From: Gangjinia marincola
GTDB lineage: Bacteria; Bacteroidota; Bacteroidia; Flavobacteriales; Flavobacteriaceae
Direction of reading: 5' to 3'
Assembly (NCBI RefSeq): GCF_039523415.1
Contig: NZ_BAAAFG010000002.1
Location: 424,794-488,793, forward strand
DNA length: 64,000 nucleotides
Under the pieces are notes generated by a model. That model was not told the DNA's origin. It searched no databases and saw only the letters and a list, made by a program, of their open reading frames with translations. A program made the position numbers and the translations under genes. Position 1 is the first letter of the stretch; each line of letters opens with the position of its first letter. Positions 44,397 to 53,430 of this stretch are shown in pieces.

Positions 44397-45812
44397 ATGA
44401 AAAATTTTATTCTCTTTTTTACATTCTCTTTTAGTTTTATTATACAAGCGCAAACACCTTGTGACAATGGTCTTGCAGGACAATATCCGTGTGATGGATA
44501 TGATTTACTCTCTGCTATTGACCTCAATGAGCTGGATGCCTTTGAAGCGAATGATAATTGGGGATGGACAGATCCATTAGATGGAAAAGAGTATGCGATC
44601 ATGTGCCTTACTAACGGGACGGCATTTATTGATATAAGCGATCCAATTAATCCTGTGTATCTGGGTAAATTACCCACCCATACTTCTTCCAGTACATGGA
44701 GGGACGCAAAAACGTATTTAAATCACGTGTTTGTTGTAAGTGAGGCCTTTGATCATGGTATGCAGGTATTTGATTTAACGCGTTTAAGAAATGTAACAAA
44801 TCCTCCTGTAGTTTTTACAGAAGATGGTCATTACGATGGATTTGGCAGCGCACATAATATCGTCATAAATGAAAGTACTGGCTATGCATACGGGGTTGGA
44901 ACAAATACTTTCTCTGGTGGCGCTCATTTTGTCGATATTCAATTTCCTACGAATCCACAAGCTGCTGGCGGATACTCAAATGATGGATATACCCATGATG
45001 CACAAGTCATTACCTACTCTGGTCCTGATCCCGATCATCAAAACAAGGAACTATATCTTGGAAGCAACGAAGATGAGTTAGTCATTGTTGACGTTACAAA
45101 TAAAAATAATCCTTCGAGAATCAGCGGGTTAGGATATGGAAATACAGGCTATACGCATCAAGGATGGTTTACCGAGGATCAGCGCTATTTTATCGTTGGA
45201 GATGAAATTGATGAATTGAGTTTTGGCTTTAATACTCGAACCCTTATATTCGATGTGAGTGATCTTGATGATCCGTTTTTAAGCTCAGAATACTTCGGTC
45301 CTTCTCCGGCAGTAGATCATAATGGATATGTTGTTGGGGATAAATATTATCTTTCCAACTACAGGGCAGGGATGCGCGTTATTGATATTAGTGATATTGA
45401 AAATGGCAATTTACAAGAAATAGGTTTCTTCGATTCTTATCCTTCTTCTGACGGGGCTGGTTTTGATGGAGTCTGGAACATCTATCCCTTTTTTGATAGC
45501 GGTAATATTGTTATCAGTGATATCAATACAGGATTCTATTTAGTAAGGGATAGTAGTAGTCCTTTGTCAGTCAAAGAACCTCAAACGTCTAATTTTACAA
45601 TTTATCCTAACCCAGCCGTTTCAAAAGTTACTATCACATCTGATCACACAGACCTTCAAACCATTAAAATCTTTTCAGTGTTAGGAAAAAATGTAGCCGA
45701 GTTTAATCAATTATCTGGTGTAGCAGAACAAATCGATATCTCTGCCTTAGCTTCAGGAATTTATATCGTTCAAGTTAATGGTGATACATCTCAAAAATTA
45801 ATTATTCAGTAA
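44397..45812 (+). CDS. Choice-of-anchor B (LVIVD-repeat) protein with T9SS sorting domain
   Basis: 471 residues with signal peptide ending IIQAQ. Repeats with the pattern ...VYLGKLPTH, HGMQVFDLTRL, AHFVDIQFPTNP, DELVIVDVTNKNNPSRISGL, MRVIDISDIENG form an LVIVD-type beta-propeller. The C-terminus (FTIYPNPAVSKVTITSDHTDL...SGIYIVQVNGDTSQKLIIQ) is a type A T9SS sorting domain. Surface or secreted protein. Its TAATG junction overlaps the next gene, starting a four-gene unit with the propeller lipoprotein, MbnP and the peroxidase. Confidence 0.9.
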   Translation: MKNFILFFTFSFSFIIQAQTPCDNGLAGQYPCDGYDLLSAIDLNELDAFEANDNWGWTDPLDGKEYAIMCLTNGTAFIDISDPINPVYLGKLPTHTSSSTWRDAKTYLNHVFVVSEAFDHGMQVFDLTRLRNVTNPPVVFTEDGHYDGFGSAHNIVINESTGYAYGVGTNTFSGGAHFVDIQFPTNPQAAGGYSNDGYTHDAQVITYSGPDPDHQNKELYLGSNEDELVIVDVTNKNNPSRISGLGYGNTGYTHQGWFTEDQRYFIVGDEIDELSFGFNTRTLIFDVSDLDDPFLSSEYFGPSPAVDHNGYVVGDKYYLSNYRAGMRVIDISDIENGNLQEIGFFDSYPSSDGAGFDGVWNIYPFFDSGNIVISDINTGFYLVRDSSSPLSVKEPQTSNFTIYPNPAVSKVTITSDHTDLQTIKIFSVLGKNVAEFNQLSGVAEQIDISALASGIYIVQVNGDTSQKLIIQ

Positions 45813-47191
45813 TGAAAAAATATCTTCTCCATATCATTCTGGTAATTTTTGTTGCAGGTTGTGAAGAAGATGAATCCACAACTGGAGATACTACAAATAC
45901 TATTGTGCCGTTTTCACAAGAGTTGGACTGGGTCAAAACTTTTGGCGGTAGCGATGAAGATGAAGCAACTTCAGTAATACACTTACCAGATGGCGGATTA
46001 GCCGTATTAGGCAACACAAGAAGCACAGATGGAGATTTTGCCGGCAGAACTGGAAATGATAAGGACTTTGTATTAATGCGAATTGATGCTGAAGGAAATT
46101 TGATATGGTCACAATTTTATGGTGGTAGTCAGAATGATGAAGCCAGTGACCTCATTCTCACCAATGATGGTGGCTTTGCTATGATAGGTTCTACACGAAG
46201 CGGAGATGATAATCCAACAACTTTTGATGGTGATGTGAACATAAACAACGGCTTTTACGATTACTGGATGGTAAAAACAGATCTTAACGGAACAATTCAA
46301 TGGCAAAAAACCTTTGGGTTTGATGGAAGCGATCGTGGTCAGGCACTTATTCAAACTAAAGATGGGGGTTACTTTTTAACCGGCTATTTTGATGTAACAG
46401 CAAGCGGTGGACAGGGCAATGAAGATGGTAAAATAACTTCTATAAAATCTGCCGAACATGGGATCGGAGAATTTTGGGGAATAAAGCTCAATATAAAAGG
46501 TGAGCTTGAATGGCGAAGGTATTTTGGAGGTACCAATAACGATCAGAGTTATGATGTAGTCGAAAATCAGAGCGGTAATTTTATCCTCATGGGTCATACT
46601 GAAAGTGAAGATTTTGATATCTCTCAAACCAATGGGAGCTATGAATATTGGGTGGTTGCTGTCGATCAAGCAGGAAACAAATTATGGGAAAATACATACG
46701 GTGGCTCAGCTATTGATCAGGGGAAAGCAATTACTATGCTACCCAATGGCGACATGATGCTTATTGGCGTTACCCGAAGCAATGACGGTGACATTAGCAA
46801 TTCTAATGGCGAAAATGCCGATGCTTGGTTAGTTCAAATAGATCAGGAAGGAACGCTATTAAATGAATACACATATGGCGGCACAGGGTTCGACTCAGCT
46901 CAATCAATTATCGCTAGCCCAACTAATCTATTTATCGCCGGGAATACCAGAAGCGAAGATATAGATGGAATTGTGAATAATGGGCAAAACGATGCCTGGA
47001 TCTTGATGCTAGAGCTAGAAGGGAATGTGATCTGGCAAGAGACTATCGGAGGTTCAGGACTGGATTTTTTTAATGCGTTTACCTTTACTGAAAATAACGT
47101 CTTGTATGTGGTAGGATCAACTGAAAGTACAGACGGAGATATTGCTGTAAATAAAGGAGGAAAGGACATCTTACTCGTAAAATACAAATAG
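45812..47191 (+). CDS. Seven-repeat propeller-like lipoprotein
   Basis: 459 residues. Lipoprotein signal VIFVAGC|EEDES, with acidic residues after Cys. Seven repeats of about 50 residues begin with a GGSxxDxA-like motif: GGSDEDEATSV, GGSQNDEASDL, FDGSDRGQALI, GGTNNDQSYDV, GGSAIDQGKAI, GGTGFDSAQSI, GGSGLDFFNAF. Each is followed by DGGxxxxGxTxSxDGD and a W-containing strand, a seven-bladed propeller by count. Translationally coupled with the LVIVD gene and with MbnP. Probably displayed on the cell surface; partner unknown. Confidence 0.85.
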   Translation: MKKYLLHIILVIFVAGCEEDESTTGDTTNTIVPFSQELDWVKTFGGSDEDEATSVIHLPDGGLAVLGNTRSTDGDFAGRTGNDKDFVLMRIDAEGNLIWSQFYGGSQNDEASDLILTNDGGFAMIGSTRSGDDNPTTFDGDVNINNGFYDYWMVKTDLNGTIQWQKTFGFDGSDRGQALIQTKDGGYFLTGYFDVTASGGQGNEDGKITSIKSAEHGIGEFWGIKLNIKGELEWRRYFGGTNNDQSYDVVENQSGNFILMGHTESEDFDISQTNGSYEYWVVAVDQAGNKLWENTYGGSAIDQGKAITMLPNGDMMLIGVTRSNDGDISNSNGENADAWLVQIDQEGTLLNEYTYGGTGFDSAQSIIASPTNLFIAGNTRSEDIDGIVNNGQNDAWILMLELEGNVIWQETIGGSGLDFFNAFTFTENNVLYVVGSTESTDGDIAVNKGGKDILLVKYK

Positions 47192-47944
47192 ATGAAAAAG
47201 ATAATCGTATTACTCGTGGTAAGCATGACACTTTGGAGTTGTGATAATGATGATGATAAAACTTCTAATAAGGGCGTAGGGATTACTTTTTCAGAGAGTT
47301 GGGACAAATCACCAGTAACATTTACAGATCTCAATGCAACAGTTTTTACTAATGAAAACGGTGATAATCTTCAACTTGACGGATTAAGGTATTTAATCTC
47401 GAACATGGTTCTTACTAACAATGAAACTGGACAAAGCTACCAATCTGGGGCTGGATTTTTCTTAAGAGATATTTCAGAAACAACTCGCACCTCCCCTTCA
47501 CTTGGTTTTACTGTTCCTCCCGGCACCTATAAGCTTTCCTTTATCTATGGCTTTAGTGAAGAAGATAATATTGATGGTGAGTATGAAAATCTCAACATCG
47601 TTTCCTGGAACTGGCCAGAGATGCTTGGTGGGGGATATCACTTTTTACAGATGGATGGTTCATATAACGTAAACATAGAGCCCAGTCCGTTTAATTTTCA
47701 TAATGGCACTGCAAGAGTTAGCGATGGAGTCTTTGAGCAGAATTTTGTGCCATTTTCATTTGATGATATTGAAATTGGAGAAAATTCGGCGATGATCACG
47801 ATCAATATGGATATAGCAGAATGGTTTAAAAATCCGCATACGTGGAATCTCAATGAGTTAGATACGCAACTCATGCCCAATTATACCGCGCAAAAAATGA
47901 TGCAGGACAATGCCCAGAGCGTTTTTTCAGTATCGGTAGAATAA
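47192..47944 (+). CDS. MbnP-family copper/peroxidase partner lipoprotein
   Basis: 250 residues. Lipoprotein signal MTLWSC|DNDDD. The MbnP pattern is clear: DGLRYLISNMVLTNNETG, FTVPPGTYKLSFIYGFSEEDN, WNWPEMLGGGYHFLQMDG, NFHNGTAR, and a terminal IDIAEWFKNPHTWNL-like segment. In known systems MbnP is the protein substrate of the di-haem enzyme MbnH, which turns one of its Trp into kynurenine and allows copper binding. The di-haem peroxidase gene follows immediately (its ATG overlaps this stop), matching that pairing. Confidence 0.87.
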   Translation: MKKIIVLLVVSMTLWSCDNDDDKTSNKGVGITFSESWDKSPVTFTDLNATVFTNENGDNLQLDGLRYLISNMVLTNNETGQSYQSGAGFFLRDISETTRTSPSLGFTVPPGTYKLSFIYGFSEEDNIDGEYENLNIVSWNWPEMLGGGYHFLQMDGSYNVNIEPSPFNFHNGTARVSDGVFEQNFVPFSFDDIEIGENSAMITINMDIAEWFKNPHTWNLNELDTQLMPNYTAQKMMQDNAQSVFSVSVE

Positions 47945-49005
47945 TGAAGCTAATCCTTGGCATACTGTTTTTTTTATGTTTATGTTCTTGTTCTTCGGAA
48001 AGAGAGGAGCAATATAAACCTATTCCGGTAACGATTGAGCTCCCTACGACCTTTCAAAGTTTATTGCCTCCGCCTGTCATTCCGCAGGAAAACCCTTTAA
48101 CTCAAGAAGGCATTACCTTGGGCCGAAAGCTCTTTTTTGATCCTATTCTTTCACGTGACAATACGCTTGCATGTGCAGATTGTCACAGTCCGCAAAACGC
48201 TTTTTCAGATTCAAAACGCTTTAGTGACGGTCTGGACGAGGAAAAAGGGATCAGAAATTCGATGCCGTTAATGAATCTGGCGTGGAACATCTCCAATAGA
48301 TTTAACTGGGACGGAAGTGCCGTCACCTTAGAAGAGCAAATATTCGAACCGGTCACCAATCCCATTGAAATGGATCACACCTGGGAAGCCGTTGAAAATG
48401 AGCTGAATGCAGATGATGAATACCCTCAACTCTTTGAACAGGCCTTTGCCATTAATCGCATTGATTCTACTGCAGTTTCTAAAGCCATTGCACAATTTAT
48501 TCGTACGCTAGTTTCAGGCGACTCTAGATTTGATCAGTATTTGCGTGAAGAAGTTGAGCTGACTCCTCAAGAATTAAGCGGACTGGAAATTTTTATGAAT
48601 GAAGAAAAAGGCGACTGTTTTCATTGCCATGGAAATCCAAATAATCCGCTCTGGACAGATAATCAATTTCATAACAATGGATTGGACGAAGCGTTTGATG
48701 ATTTGGGACTAGGTGGGATAACCGGAGATCCTTCTCAGTTTGGCCTTTTTAAATCTCCCAGCTTACGTAATTTAGCCTACACTGCCCCTTACATGCATGA
48801 TGGGCGTTTTGAAACCTTAGAAGAAGTTATTGATCATTATAGTGAGGGACTACAGTTTTCTGAAACGATTGATCCCTTAATGAAAAGTATCGCTCAGGGC
48901 GGAGTTCAACTCACACCCCAACAAAAAGAAGATCTAAAAGCATTTTTATTGTCCCTAACTGATGAGGGTTTTGTCAGTAATCCGTCCTATCAAAATCCAA
49001 ACTAA
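47944..49005 (+). CDS. Di-haem cytochrome c peroxidase (MbnH/CcpA family)
   Basis: 353 residues. Lipoprotein-like signal LFFLCLCSC|SSERE. First haem motif CADCH in ACADCHSPQNAFSDSKRFSDG near residue 77; second CFHCH in DCFHCHGNPNNPLWTDNQFHNNG near 222. C-terminal KSPSLRNLAYTAPYMHDGRFETLEEVIDHYS is the conserved CcpA/MauG end with the distal-haem Met/His region. Stop/start overlap with MbnP suggests it oxidises that protein rather than acting only on hydrogen peroxide. Periplasmic or outer-membrane anchored. Confidence 0.92.
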   Translation: MKLILGILFFLCLCSCSSEREEQYKPIPVTIELPTTFQSLLPPPVIPQENPLTQEGITLGRKLFFDPILSRDNTLACADCHSPQNAFSDSKRFSDGLDEEKGIRNSMPLMNLAWNISNRFNWDGSAVTLEEQIFEPVTNPIEMDHTWEAVENELNADDEYPQLFEQAFAINRIDSTAVSKAIAQFIRTLVSGDSRFDQYLREEVELTPQELSGLEIFMNEEKGDCFHCHGNPNNPLWTDNQFHNNGLDEAFDDLGLGGITGDPSQFGLFKSPSLRNLAYTAPYMHDGRFETLEEVIDHYSEGLQFSETIDPLMKSIAQGGVQLTPQQKEDLKAFLLSLTDEGFVSNPSYQNPN

Positions 49006-49070
49006 TTCCCAGCCTAAAATCGCATAGCCAAGTCCTATGTGAAGATAAGTTAGAATAATGTTACCACGCA

Positions 49071-49100
49071 TTGTAAAGCCATTACGATGTGGTATATTTG
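49071..49100 (+). promoter_or_regulatory. Promoter of the SUF operon
   Basis: TTG (49071-49073), 19 nt, TATATTTG (49093-49100) fit the Bacteroidota promoter. The sufA start follows 13-19 nt later. No Rrf2/IscR-like operator could be confirmed by eye. Confidence 0.75.
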
Positions 49101-49113
49101 CACGTAATTTAGA

Positions 49114-49449
49114 ATGAATATGATTAAGGTTAGTGAACAAGCAAAGCAAAAGCTTTCGGTCTTAATGAGCGAAGAGGGATTTGATGTTGCTAAAGATTAT
49201 GTTCGGGTAGGGGTTCAAAGTGGGGGTTGTTCTGGTCTTACCTATCAACTCAAATTTGATGACAATACCTTAGAGACTGATAAAGTCTTTGAAGACAATG
49301 ACGTAAAGATCGCCGTGGATAAAAAAAGCTTTCTATACCTGGTCGGAACTACGCTTGAATTTTCAGGTGGATTGAATGGCAAAGGATTTGTATTTAACAA
49401 TCCTAATGCGCAACGCACCTGCGGTTGCGGGGAGAGTTTTTCGTTATAG
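49114..49449 (+). CDS. sufA: HesB/IscA-type iron-sulfur carrier of the SUF operon
   Basis: 111 residues. The three conserved Cys of A-type carriers are present: one in GGCSGLTYQL and two in RTCGCGESFSL at the end. Either Met1 (49114) or Met3 (49120) may start it. It takes up and delivers [2Fe-2S]/[4Fe-4S] clusters built on SufBCD. First gene of the operon; sufB should follow directly but a four-helix-bundle element lies between. Confidence 0.93.
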   Translation: MNMIKVSEQAKQKLSVLMSEEGFDVAKDYVRVGVQSGGCSGLTYQLKFDDNTLETDKVFEDNDVKIAVDKKSFLYLVGTTLEFSGGLNGKGFVFNNPNAQRTCGCGESFSL

Positions 49450-49457
49450 AAATTTAA

Positions 49458-49475
49458 GATTCAAAATTTAATATT
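49458..49475. repeat. Left inverted repeat of four-helix-bundle element 2
   Basis: GATTCAAAATTTAATATT. The reverse complement of 49888-49905 matches it at 14 of 18 positions, the first seven perfectly. It lies between the sufA stop and the inserted ORF. Confidence 0.6.
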
Positions 49476-49488
49476 TAGGATTAAGGCA

Positions 49489-49881
49489 ATGGCAACGATA
49501 AAAGAGTTTGAAGACTTAGGAATATGGCAAGATGCACGTTCGCTATGCAGTAATATTTATACAATAATCGAAAATACTCCTCTGAAAAAAAATTACAAAT
49601 TAGCACAGCAAATTGATAGATCATCTGGATCAGTTATGGATAATATCGCTGAAGGCTTTGAGCGAAATGGCAATAAAGAGTTCATTCAATTTTTATCTAT
49701 TGCCAAAGCGTCTTGTGGCGAAACAAGATCACAACTGTATCGCGTAAAGGATAGAAATTTTATTACAGAGGATGAGTTCGACAAACTCAAATCACAAGCA
49801 AAATTATTAAGCTCAAAAATTGGCGGATTCATGAAATATCTGTCAACAAGTGAATTTAAAGGTTCAAAATACAATCATTGA
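49489..49881 (+). CDS. Four-helix-bundle protein (23S rRNA intervening-sequence family), element 2
   Basis: 130 residues, full length for the family. Pattern: FEDLGIWQDARSLCSNIYTI, LAQQIDRSSGSVMDNIAEGFERNGNKEFIQFLSIAKASCGETRSQLYR, then LLSSKIGGFMKYL. It is a close paralogue of the protein at 53490. It is the only foreign-looking gene between sufA and sufB and has inverted repeats on both sides. These proteins assemble as pentamers in crystal structures of relatives and are related to the Avd protein of diversity-generating retroelements; no reverse transcriptase is near. Function unknown. Confidence 0.85.
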   Translation: MATIKEFEDLGIWQDARSLCSNIYTIIENTPLKKNYKLAQQIDRSSGSVMDNIAEGFERNGNKEFIQFLSIAKASCGETRSQLYRVKDRNFITEDEFDKLKSQAKLLSSKIGGFMKYLSTSEFKGSKYNH

Positions 49882-49887
49882 ATTTTG

Positions 49888-49905
49888 AATAAACAATATT
49901 GAATC
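49888..49905. repeat. Right inverted repeat of four-helix-bundle element 2
   Basis: AATAAACAATATTGAATC, the partner of 49458-49475, 7 nt after the ORF stop and 8 nt before the sufB ATG. Confidence 0.6.
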
Positions 49906-49912
49906 GATAAGC

Positions 49913-51358
49913 ATGGCATATACCGAAGATGATTTAAAAAAAGAATTAGAAACCAAGGAATATGAATACGGTTTCTACACAGATATTGAGTCGGATACTT
50001 TTCCAGTTGGATTAAATGAAGATGTGGTACGTGGTATTTCAGCTAAAAAAAATGAGCCTGAATGGATGACAGAATGGCGATTAGAAGCTTTTCGAGGCTG
50101 GAAAAAGATGATTGAGCCAGAATGGCCAAATGTGCATTACACTAAACCAGATTTTCAAGCAATTTCATATTACTCTGCTCCATCAAAACAAGCTAAGTAT
50201 GAAAGCCTTGATGAAGTTGATCCAGAACTATTAAAAACGTTCGAGAAATTAGGCATTTCATTAGATGAGCAAAAAAAGCTTACGGGTGTTGCTATGGATG
50301 TGGTGGTTGACTCAGTCTCTGTAGCCACTACCTTTAAAAAAACCTTGAACGAAAAAGGAATTATTTTCTGTTCTATTTCTGAAGCTATTCAGGAACACCC
50401 AGAACTGGTCAAAAAATACATTGGTTCTGTTGTATCACAAAAAGACAACTTTTACGCGGCGTTAAATTCGGCAGTATTTAGTGATGGTTCTTTCTGTTAT
50501 ATTCCAAAAGGCGTAAAATGCCCAATGGAATTATCTACTTATTTTAGAATTAATCAAGCGGGTACAGGTCAGTTTGAACGCACCTTGGTGATAGCAGATG
50601 AGGGTAGTTATGTGAGTTACTTAGAAGGTTGTACCGCACCTAGTCGCGACGAAAATCAATTACATGCCGCAGTGGTAGAATTGATTGCCATGGATGATGC
50701 CGAAATTAAATATTCAACCGTTCAGAACTGGTATCCAGGAAATGAAGAAGGAAAAGGCGGAGTCTACAATTTTGTGACCAAGCGTGGATTATGCGAGAAA
50801 AATGCTAAAATATCCTGGACACAGGTAGAAACCGGAAGCGCTATAACCTGGAAATACCCCAGTTGTATTTTAAAAGGGGACAATTCAATTGGCGAGTTTT
50901 ATTCTATCGCGGTTACCAATAATTATCAGCAGGCTGACACAGGCACTAAAATGGTTCATTTAGGAAAAAATACGCGGAGTACAATTATTTCTAAAGGAAT
51001 TTCTGCGGGTAAATCTCAAAACAGTTATCGCGGCTTAGTTCAAGTGAACTCCAGAGCAGAAAATGCCCGTAACTTTTCGCAGTGTGATAGCCTGTTGATG
51101 GGAAACAAATGTGGTGCTCACACATTTCCTTATATCGAAGCTAAAAACAGTACTGCACAAATTGAGCATGAGGCAACAACGAGTAAGATTGGTGAAGATC
51201 AAATTTTTTATTGCAACCAACGCGGAATTGATACTGAAAAAGCCATCGCGCTTATCGTAAATGGTTTTAGTAAAGAAGTCTTGAATAAACTCCCCATGGA
51301 ATTCGCTGTAGAGGCACAAAAATTATTGGAAATAAGCCTTGAAGGCAGCGTAGGATAA
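49913..51358 (+). CDS. sufB: SUF scaffold protein SufB
   Basis: 481 residues, typical length. Conserved blocks: PEWMTEWRLEAFRGWKKM, GVAMDVVVDSVSVATTF, AVFSDGSFCYIPKGVKCPMELSTYFRIN, VSYLEGCTAPSRDENQLHAAVVELI, GKSQNSYRGLVQVNSRAENARNFSQCDSLLMG and HEATTSKIGEDQIFYCNQRGID. Cluster-binding Cys and His candidates lie in the beta-helix core. Works with SufC and SufD. Confidence 0.97.
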   Translation: MAYTEDDLKKELETKEYEYGFYTDIESDTFPVGLNEDVVRGISAKKNEPEWMTEWRLEAFRGWKKMIEPEWPNVHYTKPDFQAISYYSAPSKQAKYESLDEVDPELLKTFEKLGISLDEQKKLTGVAMDVVVDSVSVATTFKKTLNEKGIIFCSISEAIQEHPELVKKYIGSVVSQKDNFYAALNSAVFSDGSFCYIPKGVKCPMELSTYFRINQAGTGQFERTLVIADEGSYVSYLEGCTAPSRDENQLHAAVVELIAMDDAEIKYSTVQNWYPGNEEGKGGVYNFVTKRGLCEKNAKISWTQVETGSAITWKYPSCILKGDNSIGEFYSIAVTNNYQQADTGTKMVHLGKNTRSTIISKGISAGKSQNSYRGLVQVNSRAENARNFSQCDSLLMGNKCGAHTFPYIEAKNSTAQIEHEATTSKIGEDQIFYCNQRGIDTEKAIALIVNGFSKEVLNKLPMEFAVEAQKLLEISLEGSVG

Positions 51359-51387
51359 TACATCATCGAAAATTCATCCATATACTT

Positions 51388-52251
51388 ATGAGAATTCTAA
51401 TACTACTGGCTATTTTTTCGACGCTGGTAATCAGCTGTAAAAATGAGACTAAAGAAGCTACTCAAGGAACCAAAGAACAAGTTGCTGAAGAGAAAGTAGC
51501 CATAAAGCTTCATACCTTTGATGGCGGAAGCATCATGGCTAATAACCTCAATTTGTTTGCACAAGGGGACACCTACAAAGGACAGCGTAAAGCATTAGCC
51601 GATGCATTTTACGTAATTGAACACCCAAAAGGCACCTTAATTTGGGATACCGGATTGCCTGAAGGTCTTGTAGGTCAGGGAGACGTTACACCTGAAGGTG
51701 GTGCATTTACGATTTCTCGTAAAGATTCAATCAAAAATCAATTAAACGCAAAAGGATTAGCGATAGAAGATATTGATCACATCGCTTTTTCTCACATACA
51801 TTTCGATCATACCGGTGCAGCAAATCATTTTGAGAATGCGCAATGGATCGTTCAGGAATCAGAGTATACCTTTGCTAAGGGAGACAGCATTAAGGGCAAT
51901 TCCTTCTATGCGCCAGATAGTTTCTCTAAACTCAACAACGTAAAACAAATTAGTGGTGATCTGGATTTGTTTGAAGACGGTACGGTCATCATAAAATCTA
52001 TGCCCGGTCACACCCCTGGTCACCAAGTACTTTATCTTGAATTACCTCAAGCAGGACCTGTAATTCTTGCTGGAGACATGTATCATTTTATAGAAAACAG
52101 AGAAAAACGCATTGTGCCTCAATTCAATTATGATATTCCGGAAACCGAAGAATCCATTAAACAGTTTGAAGCCTTTGTAGATGAAACGAAAGCTAACGTT
52201 ATTATTCAACATGAGAAAAAACATTTACCCGTCGCAAAAAAGCTTCAGTAA
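51388..52251 (+). CDS. MBL-fold metallohydrolase lipoprotein (lactonase-like)
   Basis: 287 residues with lipoprotein signal TLVISC|KNETK. Metal motifs: SHIHFDHTGAANHF (HxHxDH), PGHTPGHQVLYL and AGDMYHF. The layout matches the N-acyl-homoserine lactonase group of the MBL fold. Located between sufB and sufC, where it has no obvious link to cluster assembly. Its export would place it outside the cytosolic SUF machinery. Lactonase activity is inference. Confidence 0.85.
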   Translation: MRILILLAIFSTLVISCKNETKEATQGTKEQVAEEKVAIKLHTFDGGSIMANNLNLFAQGDTYKGQRKALADAFYVIEHPKGTLIWDTGLPEGLVGQGDVTPEGGAFTISRKDSIKNQLNAKGLAIEDIDHIAFSHIHFDHTGAANHFENAQWIVQESEYTFAKGDSIKGNSFYAPDSFSKLNNVKQISGDLDLFEDGTVIIKSMPGHTPGHQVLYLELPQAGPVILAGDMYHFIENREKRIVPQFNYDIPETEESIKQFEAFVDETKANVIIQHEKKHLPVAKKLQ

Positions 52252-52252
52252 G

Positions 52253-52657
52253 ATGAAAACGATTGTTTTCGCTGGTTTAATTGTTCTAATGGTGCTTAGT
52301 TGTAAAGAAAATGCTCAGCAGCCTGAAAAAGCTTCCGAAGAAAATAAGGAAGTTGTTCAAGATTCTATCAAAGTGATTTCTGGTGAGTTTTTTTACACCG
52401 ATGAGGCCGCTGTACTCATGGGAAAATCATTTATCTATGGAGTGGTGATAGACAGTCTTGCCAAAGAACTCAATGAAAAAACAAAGCGTTTAAAGCGCGA
52501 AGAAATGGATATGGTTCCTGTTGTTATTAGAGGAAAAGTAGATAGCAGCAAAAATGCCGAAGGTTGGAAAGAATTAGTCACCATAAAAGAGATTATTAAG
52601 GTATCTCCTCCTAAAAAAGAGGATGCCGTTAAATTATCATCAAACAAGAAAAACTAA
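52253..52657 (+). CDS. Small lipoprotein within the SUF operon
   Basis: 134 residues from the ATG at 52253, one base after the MBL stop; the frame extends upstream into the MBL gene but lacks a signal there. Lipoprotein signal IVLMVLSC|KENAQQ. The body has EFFYTDEAAVLMGKSFIYGVVIDSLAKELNEKTKRLKREEMDMVPVVIRGKV and a repeated use of Lys/Glu. I do not recognise a named family. Likely cotranscribed with the MBL lipoprotein and sufC. Confidence 0.75.
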   Translation: MKTIVFAGLIVLMVLSCKENAQQPEKASEENKEVVQDSIKVISGEFFYTDEAAVLMGKSFIYGVVIDSLAKELNEKTKRLKREEMDMVPVVIRGKVDSSKNAEGWKELVTIKEIIKVSPPKKEDAVKLSSNKKN

Positions 52658-52668
52658 GAAATACAGCT

Positions 52669-53424
52669 ATGCTGAAGATTAAAAATATACACGCTAACAT
52701 TGAGAGTAAAAAGATCCTGCGAGGCATCAATCTTGAAGTCAATAAGGGAGAAGTTCATGCGATTATGGGGCCAAACGGTTCTGGTAAAAGTACGTTGGCT
52801 TCTGTCATTGCTGGTAGAGAGGAATACGATCTTACTAAAGGTGAAATGCTTTTTGAAGGTGAGGACATTTCTGAAATGGATGCTGAAGAAAGAGCACATA
52901 AAGGTATTTTTCTTTCGTTTCAATATCCTATTGAGATTCCCGGTGTTTCGGTAACAAACTTTATTAAAACCGCCATTAACGAAACGAGAAAAGCAAATGG
53001 TCAAGAAGAAATGAAGGCTAATCAAATGCTTAAGCTAATTAGAGAAAAATCTGAATTATTAGAGATTGACCGTAAGTTTTTATCCAGATCGCTTAATGAG
53101 GGATTTTCTGGTGGGGAGAAAAAAAGAAACGAAATATTTCAAATGGCCATGTTAGAACCTAAGCTTGCTATTTTAGATGAAACTGATTCTGGTCTTGATA
53201 TAGATGCTCTACGAATCGTAGCTAACGGAGTCAATAAATTACGTAGTGAAGATAATGCTGTTGTTGTTATTACGCATTACCAACGTCTATTAGAATATAT
53301 CGTTCCAGATTACGTACATGTTTTATACGATGGTAAAATTGTGAAATCCGGCACCAAAGATCTTGCTCTAGAATTGGAAGAAAAAGGGTACGACTGGATT
53401 AAGCAGGAAGTAAGTAGTTTGTAG
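52669..53424 (+). CDS. sufC: SUF ATPase SufC
   Basis: 251 residues. Walker A GPNGSGKST at about 36-44; Q-loop LSFQYPIEIPG; signature FSGGEKKRNEI; Walker B LAILDETDSGLD; H-loop VITHYQRLL. ABC ATPase that energises the SufBD scaffold. Normally followed by sufD; here a four-helix-bundle element lies between. Confidence 0.97.
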   Translation: MLKIKNIHANIESKKILRGINLEVNKGEVHAIMGPNGSGKSTLASVIAGREEYDLTKGEMLFEGEDISEMDAEERAHKGIFLSFQYPIEIPGVSVTNFIKTAINETRKANGQEEMKANQMLKLIREKSELLEIDRKFLSRSLNEGFSGGEKKRNEIFQMAMLEPKLAILDETDSGLDIDALRIVANGVNKLRSEDNAVVVITHYQRLLEYIVPDYVHVLYDGKIVKSGTKDLALELEEKGYDWIKQEVSSL

Positions 53425-53430
53425 TTTTTG

